Shown piece by piece: positions 1 to 5,071 of a stretch of 5,071 nt of DNA. The notes beneath the pieces were generated by a model. That model saw only the letters and a list, made by a program, of their open reading frames with translations, had not been told where the DNA came from and searched no databases. The translations under genes were made by a program, and so were the position numbers. The DNA is from Bacteroidales bacterium. GTDB lineage: Bacteria > Bacteroidota > Bacteroidia > Bacteroidales > SMBSF77. Numbering within the stretch: position 1 is the stretch's first letter; the number at the start of each line of letters is the position of its first letter. The stretch covers positions 1-5,071 of the forward strand of contig JAIOTT010000017.1 in NCBI GenBank assembly GCA_021106655.1, written 5' to 3'.

Positions 1-1
1 T

Positions 2-136
2 TATGTCGATCTGAATATTGATTGAACAGTTGACGAAACAACAGAAGAACTATTCGCCGAATTAACATCTAATCCCGGAACAACAGTTACAGCAAATATT
101 ACTATACCTGCAAATGCTGTCGCCGGAATATCAACG
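2..136 (+). pseudogene. Upstream in-frame part of the same gene, interrupted by TGA at 23-25
   Basis: This stretch is in the same frame as the large gene and reads YVDLNID, stop, TVDETTEELFAEL and so on, running directly into the MRVV of the main open frame. It is the middle of a GEVED domain. Aligned with the second copy (starting YIDYNRDG at about 2279), it matches over 50 columns with no gap; I count 20 identities. The TGA sits exactly where the second copy has Gly722 (GGT at 2300-2302). A GGA to TGA change would explain it, and no frameshift is needed. No ATG, GTG or TTG occurs in frame between the TGA and position 137. Either the gene carries a real nonsense mutation, leaving a fragment with no export signal, or this base is a sequencing or assembly error. 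The sequence alone cannot decide. Confidence 0.75.
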
Positions 137-556
137 ATGAGGGTTGTAATGGAGCAAACAACTGTTGCTTCAAATGTTCATCCATGCGGAACCTATTCTT
201 ATGGTGAAACAGAAGATTATACGGTGATCATAGCTCCTCCTATACCATTTGATGCTGGTGTTATTCAAATAATCCATCCACAGGCAATAGAAACTCAAGG
301 CGATATTGTACCTGTTGAGGTAGTTGTCAAAAATTTTGGCACTAGTACTATCACCTATATGTCGATAGCATATGATCTTAATTATGGTGTACCGGTTTAT
401 CAACAATATTTTGGCCCTTTAGCCCCCGGACTTACTGATACTGTAGTCATGCCTCAGTTTTTTGTCCCCCCTCTCAATAATCTGATTTGTGCATATACAT
501 TTCTCGCCGGCGATAGTAATGCGTTTAATAATCATACTTGCAAGGACTTTTACGGC
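2..556 (+). repeat. GEVED + CARDB-like unit, copy A
   Basis: First copy of a two-domain unit that recurs at about 2279-2824. It holds the C-terminal half of a GEVED domain (to about 232), then a CARDB-like beta-sandwich beginning DAGVIQIIHP at 251. Landmarks shared with copy B are MRVV, PCGTY, YGETEDY, AP-IP, DAGVI, VPVEV, NFG, ICAYT and LAGDSN. The copies have drifted at the DNA level, so this is an old internal duplication and not a recent identical repeat. Confidence 0.8.
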
Positions 557-3500
557 GACCCCAGATTTAATGCCGAAGCCGTGAGTATTAGCAGTCCGGC
601 ACCAGGTTGCGGTTTAGGAACTGAAACTGTAACATTAAGGATCCACAACACAGGCATATATAATATTAATGGAAGCTTAAACGCTAGTTATTATCTTTTG
701 GGAGGATCAAGTACAATAACTGAAGCAGTAAATACTCCCATAGCTGCAGGAGATACTCTTGATTACAGTTTTCTTACACCTGTAGACCTGGCTGTTACAA
801 GTACTGATTCAACCTTTGAAATAGTTGCTTATGTCGAATTGCAAAATGATCCTATACTGAATAATGATACAACAACTTATTCAGTTTTATCTTCACATGT
901 TCCACCTGATCCAATAGTGAATAATGTTAATATTCCATTTGGTAATAATACAACTTTACATGCAATATCAAATGATTCCATTTTCTGGTTTGATGTTCCT
1001 GCAGGAGGTATAGAAATTGCAACAGGGCCTTATTACACTACACCTATTCTTTATGGCAATACTGTGTATTGGGTAGAAGCAAGATCAGGGATGCCCGAAA
1101 TAAAAATTACTGAGATCTGTCAATTTACGACAGGTCAGGGTGCAACTAATCCCTATCCTCCTGATGTTGTTGCCAACTGGGATGGTTTAGAAATTACAAA
1201 TGTAGGAAGTGCCCCCGCTGATCTGGCAGGATATACTGTGCATCTTGAAGGTGGAACGACAGTTGATTATACTATTCTAAATGGCGTAACTTTGAATGCA
1301 GGTGAAGTTTTATTGCTTACATTTTATGGAAACGGCGCGGTTAATAATCCTGCTAATAATTTCTATGTCATGTCTACCACTAATTCTACAGGATCAGCTT
1401 CGATGGTGGGGTATTACATACAGGACCCTGCAGGCCTGATAGTGGATGCTGTGGCTACTAATTCTTATCTGTTTTCTAATGGCACTTCAGGTGTAACTCC
1501 TGCGGACTGGTCAGGCAACATTGCTTCATCTTCAGGACGGGCAGGTGTTATCAGAACAATATCGGATAATAATAATGCTTCCGATTGGGTACCTTCAGCC
1601 ACTGGCGGCCCACTACAAACTATAGGCACCATTAATCCCGGACTATCTTCAGCTGGAGGTAATGGCTGCGCAAGTAACAGGGTTCCTGATACTGTATTTG
1701 TAGGTGGAGTGCCTCCGTATGATGTGAGTGTTGTTACAATAGTAGAACCTGTAACTGATTTTAATCTTACTAGCTCTGAAATAGTAAAGATCAAGATAAA
1801 AAATTATGGAATACAGCCTGTATCATATTTCCCGGTATCATATGTTATTGGAGCAGGAGTTCCTGTTACAGACACAATCTACTCAACTCTTCAGCAGGGA
1901 GATACCCTCATACATGTTTTTTCAAAGGATGCTAATCTGGCCTCTTTCGGCATATATAACTTCAAAGCCTACCTTACCTATCCCGGAGATAATACTCCTC
2001 TAAATGATACAGCATATGCATCAATTGAAAACAAAATGCTTATTTTCTGTCCATCTTATGCTACAACACCAAGCTCATACGAAGATATTGGAAACGTTAC
2101 TATATCCAATCTCAATAATGGATACCCACTTCCGGTACTAAGTAACCCCACAGCTACAAATGGATATTCTGATTTTACAAATCTTCCTCCTGTCCTATTA
2201 GCACCCGGAGCGACTTATTTTATGTCTGTTAGCCAGATATCAGCATCATCTTCCACATCTGCATGTTATATTAATGTATATATTGATTATAATCGTGATG
2301 GTATTTTTGATGCTATCTCCGAAAATGCCTTTGGTGGTATCACATCTTCCAGTTCAACAACTATTGCCGGCAATGTTTATATACCCGTCACTGCCTCGCA
2401 AGGTGTTACAGTGATGCGAGTAGTACTTGACAGATACACTAATGCCATGCCTTGTGGAACATATACATATGGTGAAACTGAGGATTACCTGGTGATGATG
2501 GCTCCTTTGATCCCACAAGATGCAGGTGTAATCGATGTTCTCCAACCATTTTCCCTGTATAATTCCGGATCTTCGGTTCCGGTAGAAGTTAAAGTGCAAA
2601 ACTTTGGAATCTATCCTATTAATTACCTCGAAATTGCTTACGAGGTTAATGGTGGTCCTCCAATTATTCAATCCTATACATCAATGATCCCACCGGGAGC
2701 AGTATTAAATATTATGCTGGCTAACCATACAATACTGCCTGGAGATAATTTCATCTGTGCTTATACTATTCTTGCCGGTGACAGCAATACTTTTAATGAT
2801 AGCAGGTGTTCGCTTACTTTTGGGGCGTTTGTAACTACTCCTCCTTATTCTGATAATTTTGACGGTGCAGTAAATTTATGGTGGGCCGATTCAGTTCCAA
2901 CACAGTGGGAAAGAGGTGAACCGGATGCAAATATCATCAATTATCCCTATTCTCAACCAAATGTCTGGGCTACGGATCTCGATGATATTTACGAAAGCAA
3001 CACATACAGTTACTTATACTCCCCAAAATTCAATGTCCTGAGTGCTGTAGGTGTTGATTCATTATTTTTCCGGCATTTTATCCATGCTCAATCTGGTGAT
3101 GGTGGAAATATCCAGTATTTAAGTACTTCCGGATGGAGGATATTAGGGATGCCAAATGATACAAATGCCATTAACTGGTATAATTCAACTCAAAATATCT
3201 GGACAGACATGGGTGCAGGCCCGGGATATAAACTCTCAGCATATAACCTTAAAGCTATTAGTGATTTTGCTGCAATAACACAATTCCGTTTTGTTTTTGC
3301 TGCAAATAACTCAGCTAATACAAATAGAGATGGTTGGGCTATTGACAACTTCAGGATAACAACACCAAAAATCCCAAGAGATGCAGGAGTTATTTCCATT
3401 ATTGAGCCTGTTAGTCCAATAATAAAAGGAGATAATATACAAGTAAAAATCCGTGTTAAAAACTTCGGCCTTGATGCTCTCGACACTATTCCTATAAGAT

Positions 3501-4306
3501 ATAAAATCAATAACCAGGGAAGTGTTAACAAAATATGGACTAACTGGACTTTAAAACCTGATTCTACTTTTGAATATACATTCCCTCTGATAATCCCTCC
3601 TGTTAATTCATTTAATCTTTGTGCTTTCACTGATGTTAGCAATGACTCGTATTTATTTAATAATAGTACATGTGATAGCATAGAAGTGATACCACCAGAT
3701 AAAGATGCCGGATTACTAAGTATAGAGTATCCACTTCAACAAACTGTTTACGGTATGGATACAACTATTGCAGTGTGGATTAAGAATTTTGGTAGAGACA
3801 CCATAAAATCCACTGAGGTAGAATATACTGCAGGAACTATTGTTGGTCCTACAGAAACATGGATAGGAAATCTTGCCCCGGGTGATTCTATGCTTTATAT
3901 ATTCAACAGCAATTTTAATCATCCTTATGTGGGATTTTTCTATTTTCTCGTTTACACAAAATTAAGCGGTGATGGCTATTTGCTTAATGATACAATAAAA
4001 ATAATACTTGAATCATATTTCTCAGACATTGATGAAAATACACTTGAAGGATTCTCTCTTGAACAAAATATTCCTAATCCTACAAATGGAAAATCAATAA
4101 TATACTATTCAATACCCTCACAAGGAGAAATTAACTTTGAAGTCCTTAACAATCTCGGACAACGGTTCTATCACAAAACAATGAGTGTTAGCCAGGGAAA
4201 ACATGAAATTATCCTCAACCTGGAACAAATACCTTCAGGGATATATTATTATTATATAGAATTTGAAGGAAAACGTCTTGTCAGGAAGATGGTGGTTGCA
4301 AGATGA
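137..4306 (+). CDS. Large modular T9SS-sorted surface/secreted protein (GEVED, CARDB-like, LTD, MAM-like), 5'-incomplete
   Basis: Probable exported adhesin-like or structural protein, cut by the type IX secretion system at its C-terminal signal and then released or anchored to the surface. No catalytic domain is visible, so its substrate or partner is unknown. Residues counted from the ATG at 137: end of a GEVED domain 1-32 (PCGTYSYGETEDY at 16-28); CARDB-like 1 39-140; divergent CARDB-like 2 143-251; Ig_7-like 256-318 (FWFDVPAGG, TVYWVEA); lamin-tail-like about 321-487 (EIKITEI, GLEITNVG, DLAGYTVHL); CARDB-like 3 528-631; full GEVED 638-788 (YIDYNRDG, PCGTYTYGETEDY); CARDB-like 4 795-896; MAM-like jelly roll 904-1074 (QWERGEPD, NVWATDLDD, SYLYSPKF, RDGWAIDNFRI); CARDB-like 5 1082-1185; CARDB-like 6 1190-1291; T9SS type A domain about 1304-1389. 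The ATG at 137 is only the first ATG after an in-frame TGA (23-25). It falls inside GEVED and has no signal peptide, so it is not the natural start. An enzymatic domain could lie in the missing N-terminus. Product class is fairly sure; exact role is unknown. Confidence 0.88.
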   Translation: MRVVMEQTTVASNVHPCGTYSYGETEDYTVIIAPPIPFDAGVIQIIHPQAIETQGDIVPVEVVVKNFGTSTITYMSIAYDLNYGVPVYQQYFGPLAPGLTDTVVMPQFFVPPLNNLICAYTFLAGDSNAFNNHTCKDFYGDPRFNAEAVSISSPAPGCGLGTETVTLRIHNTGIYNINGSLNASYYLLGGSSTITEAVNTPIAAGDTLDYSFLTPVDLAVTSTDSTFEIVAYVELQNDPILNNDTTTYSVLSSHVPPDPIVNNVNIPFGNNTTLHAISNDSIFWFDVPAGGIEIATGPYYTTPILYGNTVYWVEARSGMPEIKITEICQFTTGQGATNPYPPDVVANWDGLEITNVGSAPADLAGYTVHLEGGTTVDYTILNGVTLNAGEVLLLTFYGNGAVNNPANNFYVMSTTNSTGSASMVGYYIQDPAGLIVDAVATNSYLFSNGTSGVTPADWSGNIASSSGRAGVIRTISDNNNASDWVPSATGGPLQTIGTINPGLSSAGGNGCASNRVPDTVFVGGVPPYDVSVVTIVEPVTDFNLTSSEIVKIKIKNYGIQPVSYFPVSYVIGAGVPVTDTIYSTLQQGDTLIHVFSKDANLASFGIYNFKAYLTYPGDNTPLNDTAYASIENKMLIFCPSYATTPSSYEDIGNVTISNLNNGYPLPVLSNPTATNGYSDFTNLPPVLLAPGATYFMSVSQISASSSTSACYINVYIDYNRDGIFDAISENAFGGITSSSSTTIAGNVYIPVTASQGVTVMRVVLDRYTNAMPCGTYTYGETEDYLVMMAPLIPQDAGVIDVLQPFSLYNSGSSVPVEVKVQNFGIYPINYLEIAYEVNGGPPIIQSYTSMIPPGAVLNIMLANHTILPGDNFICAYTILAGDSNTFNDSRCSLTFGAFVTTPPYSDNFDGAVNLWWADSVPTQWERGEPDANIINYPYSQPNVWATDLDDIYESNTYSYLYSPKFNVLSAVGVDSLFFRHFIHAQSGDGGNIQYLSTSGWRILGMPNDTNAINWYNSTQNIWTDMGAGPGYKLSAYNLKAISDFAAITQFRFVFAANNSANTNRDGWAIDNFRITTPKIPRDAGVISIIEPVSPIIKGDNIQVKIRVKNFGLDALDTIPIRYKINNQGSVNKIWTNWTLKPDSTFEYTFPLIIPPVNSFNLCAFTDVSNDSYLFNNSTCDSIEVIPPDKDAGLLSIEYPLQQTVYGMDTTIAVWIKNFGRDTIKSTEVEYTAGTIVGPTETWIGNLAPGDSMLYIFNSNFNHPYVGFFYFLVYTKLSGDGYLLNDTIKIILESYFSDIDENTLEGFSLEQNIPNPTNGKSIIYYSIPSQGEINFEVLNNLGQRFYHKTMSVSQGKHEIILNLEQIPSGIYYYYIEFEGKRLVRKMVVAR
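563..889 (+). repeat. Divergent CARDB-like module 2
   Basis: Residues 143-251 lack the DAGV opening but keep the overall pattern: an A-V-S-I strand followed by SP, then TVTLRIHNTG in place of the usual VKNFG, IAAGDTLDYSF in place of LAPGD, and a closing NDPILNNDTTTYSV. This is the usual CARDB-like ending of a short N/D-rich turn before the last strand. It directly follows module 1 and precedes the Ig_7-like domain. Confidence 0.6.
1097..1600 (+). other. Lamin-tail-like (LTD) domain coding segment
   Basis: Residues about 321-487. EIKITEI is the first strand, GLEITNVGSAPADLAGYTVHL matches the family's 'W-x-E-I-x-N-x-G ... D-L-S-G-W' core, and LNAGEVLLLTFYG matches the 'L-x-x-G-x-x-x-V-x' strand. 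LTD domains in bacterial secreted proteins are immunoglobulin-fold accessory modules often found beside nucleases, phosphatases or adhesive repeats. Here no enzyme is visible beside it. A Ser/Gly/Asn-rich segment (about residues 413-470) loops out within or after the domain. Confidence 0.7.
1718..2029 (+). repeat. CARDB-like module 3
   Basis: Residues 528-631 open with YDVSVVTIVEPVTDF and continue with VKIKIKNYGIQPVSYFPVSY, LQQGDTLIHVF and PLNDTAYASI, following the same strand pattern as the other modules. It links the LTD domain to the complete second GEVED domain. Confidence 0.7.
2279..2824 (+). repeat. GEVED + CARDB-like unit, copy B
   Basis: Second copy of the unit at 2-556. The complete GEVED domain starts further left, near 2048 (CPSYATTPSSYEDIGNV), where the window's first copy is missing. 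It carries the calcium-loop-like YIDYNRDGIFD motif and ends with PCGTYTYGETEDY. The following CARDB-like module starts DAGVIDVLQP at 2519 and closes with ICAYTILAGDSNTFND. This intact copy shows what copy A should look like at the interrupted codon. Calcium binding by the D-x-N-x-D-G loop is inferred only from its resemblance to known loops. Confidence 0.8.
2846..3358 (+). other. MAM-like jelly-roll domain coding segment
   Basis: Residues about 904-1074. The pattern YSDNFDG, W-x-x-D-S-V-P-T-Q-W-E-R-G-E-P, NVWATDLDD-IYESNTYSYLYSPKF, then SGDGGNIQYLSTSGWRIL and finally RDGWAIDNFRI is the signature of jelly-roll domains seen in Bacteroidota surface proteins and secreted metallopeptidases (MAM / immune-inhibitor-A-like). 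These modules usually bind carbohydrate, calcium or protein rather than act as enzymes. It sits between CARDB-like modules 4 and 5. Confidence 0.7.
3380..3691 (+). repeat. CARDB-like module 5
   Basis: Residues 1082-1185 open DAGVISIIEPVSPI and contain IQVKIRVKNFGLDALDTIPIRY, LKPDSTFEYTF, LCAFTDVSNDSYLFNNSTC. The ending closely parallels modules 1 and 4 (ICAYT...GDSN-x-FN), placing it in the same subfamily. Confidence 0.78.
3704..4009 (+). repeat. CARDB-like module 6
   Basis: Residues 1190-1291 open DAGLLSIEYPLQQTV and contain IAVWIKNFGRDTIKSTEVEY, NLAPGDSMLYIF and GDGYLLNDTIKIIL. It is the last stalk module before the secretion signal, the usual place for a spacer holding the protein away from the C-terminal anchor. 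Confidence 0.78.
4046..4303 (+). other. T9SS type A C-terminal sorting domain
   Basis: Residues about 1304-1389 show the family pattern FSLEQNIPNPTNGKSII, YSIPSQGEINFEVLNNLGQ, GKHEIILNLEQIPSGIYYYYI and a basic closing GKRLVRKMVV. In known T9SS cargo this domain is recognised by the outer-membrane translocon and removed by the PorU sortase, often with transfer of the protein to an A-LPS anchor. It implies that the full gene also has an N-terminal Sec signal, which would lie left of the window. Confidence 0.92.
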
Positions 4307-4320
4307 GTGTGCCTGATCCT
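4307..4320. other. 14-base convergent intergenic gap without visible terminator
   Basis: Only 14 bases separate the plus-strand TGA (4304-4306) from the minus-strand TAA (4321-4323). No inverted repeat with a T-run is visible here or just inside either gene end, so transcription of each gene probably runs into the 3' end of the other or ends by an unrecognised mechanism. Confidence 0.6.
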
Positions 4321-5071
4321 TTAATATAGAAGTCCAAGTAGCCATAGAGGAATACGGTTTTTGTAGCCAATTTCAATATCATCAACAAAAAGTAATGCAT
4401 TTTCCAATTGATTAATTTGGTGAAAGTCTTTATTCTTACCACCGATCTCAATAATATGTTTATTATCAACAATGAAATCTGCCTTATTGTGTAAAAACAC
4501 CGGGTGCATTACAGATAATTGGTTTAGTGCAAAGGTTTCCCGTAAACTTCCTATATTGATCATTTCAGGATTTAATGCATAAAACAAATTTGGATTATCA
4601 AGAAATACCTTATCGGGCTTTTGTAATCTGCTGATATATTTATTAGTCTGGTTTAGTAGTCTTATGAGTTTCGCTTTTTCGAGGTATTGAAGATACTGCA
4701 ATACTGTATGGCGATGCAGACCGATTTTCTCGCTGATTTTTGAAATATTTGGTTTAAAAGGAGATGATGCGGCCAATATTCTCAAAAGTGTAAGCATTTT
4801 CTGACTTTTTGCTACATCAAAATTTTCAATAAATCTCAAGTCTGATTCAATTATTGTCCTTATGATTTGCTGTAATGTAGTTAGATAATCACGATGAGCC
4901 TCTAGAAAATATGGATAAAATCCTTTTTTAAGATAATTTTTAAAGTGCTTTAAAACCGGGAACTTTGAAGTAATTTCAGAAGCAATTTCACTATGATTCT
5001 CAATAACTTCATTAAAGGTAATAGCTTGCAAATCTAACACACCTGTCATATGAAGATATTCCCGAAACGAA
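4321..5071 (-). CDS. AAA_14/DUF4143-family ATPase, C-terminal part (N-terminus off the window)
   Basis: C-terminal portion of a STAND/ORC-like archaeal-bacterial ATPase family whose members usually have an N-terminal P-loop AAA_14 domain and a C-terminal DUF4143 domain. Their cellular role is poorly defined. The ATG at 5047-5049 is internal: the frame stays open to the window edge and reads SFREYLH before it, matching the family's conserved 'L-S-F-R-E-Y/F-L' motif just after the ATPase core. Counting from that Met: the YLKKGFYPYFLE linker is at 39-50; a winged-helix segment at about 101-130 (ISKISEKIGLHRHTVLQYLQYLEKAKLI) suggests DNA or protein binding; a restriction-nuclease-like fold at about 167-205 has GSLRE, ADFIV (D191) and IIEIGGKNK (E201, K205). 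The ending DDIEIGYKNRIPLWLLGLLY is the usual C-terminus, so the 3' end is intact. Walker A and B motifs must lie to the right of the window. Family is confident; function is open. Confidence 0.88.
   Translation of the reverse strand, partial: SFREYLHMTGVLDLQAITFNEVIENHSEIASEITSKFPVLKHFKNYLKKGFYPYFLEAHRDYLTTLQQIIRTIIESDLRFIENFDVAKSQKMLTLLRILAASSPFKPNISKISEKIGLHRHTVLQYLQYLEKAKLIRLLNQTNKYISRLQKPDKVFLDNPNLFYALNPEMINIGSLRETFALNQLSVMHPVFLHNKADFIVDNKHIIEIGGKNKDFHQINQLENALLFVDDIEIGYKNRIPLWLLGLLY

Noticed and set aside
23..25. TGA recoded as glycine (genetic code 25, as in Gracilibacteria/SR1) or read as selenocysteine
   Set aside because: The next 1389 codons contain no in-frame TGA and the gene ends at TGA right after a complete T9SS domain, which fits the standard code. 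Code 25 would scatter TGA at glycine positions. The site is a structural glycine, not a redox site, so selenocysteine makes no sense.
1465..1794. Open minus-strand frame of 109 codons, and smaller ones at 170-406, 2354-2671, 3716-3922 and 4281-4472
   Set aside because: All are opposite well-supported coding sequence, except 4281-4472, which is another frame of the DUF4143 gene's strand and overlaps it. None shows a family motif.
1806..2003. Open plus-strand frame of 65 codons in another frame
   Set aside because: It is nested inside CARDB-like module 3 of the main gene and has no recognisable product.
3190..3681. Open minus-strand frame of 163 codons
   Set aside because: It lies wholly opposite the MAM-like and CARDB-like 5 modules, whose protein pattern is clear. 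Its product shows no recognisable domain and looks like an antisense shadow.
4240..4260. ATT/TAT-rich run that looks like a microsatellite or AT-rich regulatory site
   Set aside because: It encodes the conserved GIYYYYI strand of the T9SS sorting domain. Tyrosine and isoleucine codons in AT-rich DNA explain it fully.
4307..5071. Possible defence or mobile system involving the ATPase gene
   Set aside because: AAA_14/DUF4143 genes are common single genes in Bacteroidota. There is no partner gene, integrase, inverted repeat or target-site duplication in view, and the only neighbour is an unrelated convergent surface-protein gene.

Overview
The window looks like AT-rich chromosomal DNA from a member of the Bacteroidota. 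Two signs support this. The long plus-strand gene ends in a type A sorting domain of the type IX secretion system (T9SS) and carries GEVED, CARDB-like and Ig_7-like modules typical of that phylum. The minus-strand gene is the Bacteroidota-style variant of an AAA_14/DUF4143 ATPase. These assignments come from reading the translations by eye, without any database search.

Layout: positions 1-4306 are almost entirely one large plus-strand gene for a modular secreted or surface protein, cut off at its 5' end by the window edge. The first ATG in the open frame (137) lies inside a GEVED domain. The same frame reads as good GEVED sequence back to position 2, except for one TGA at 23-25. That TGA aligns without gaps to a conserved glycine in the protein's second GEVED copy. 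The true start is therefore upstream, and the gene is either interrupted by a nonsense mutation or affected by a base error. The module order is GEVED, CARDB-like 1, CARDB-like 2 (divergent), Ig_7-like, lamin-tail (LTD), CARDB-like 3, GEVED, CARDB-like 4, MAM-like jelly roll, CARDB-like 5, CARDB-like 6, T9SS C-terminal domain.

Positions 4307-4320 are a 14-base gap between convergent stop codons, with no visible terminator hairpin. Positions 4321-5071 (minus strand) hold the C-terminal part of an AAA_14/DUF4143 ATPase whose N-terminal P-loop region lies beyond the right edge. The two genes are convergent, so they are not an operon, and nothing suggests that they work together.

I found no RNA genes, CRISPR array, insertion sequence, attachment site or riboswitch. 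I see no convincing new defence or mobile system. The most noteworthy signal is the in-frame TGA and what it means for the surface-protein gene.
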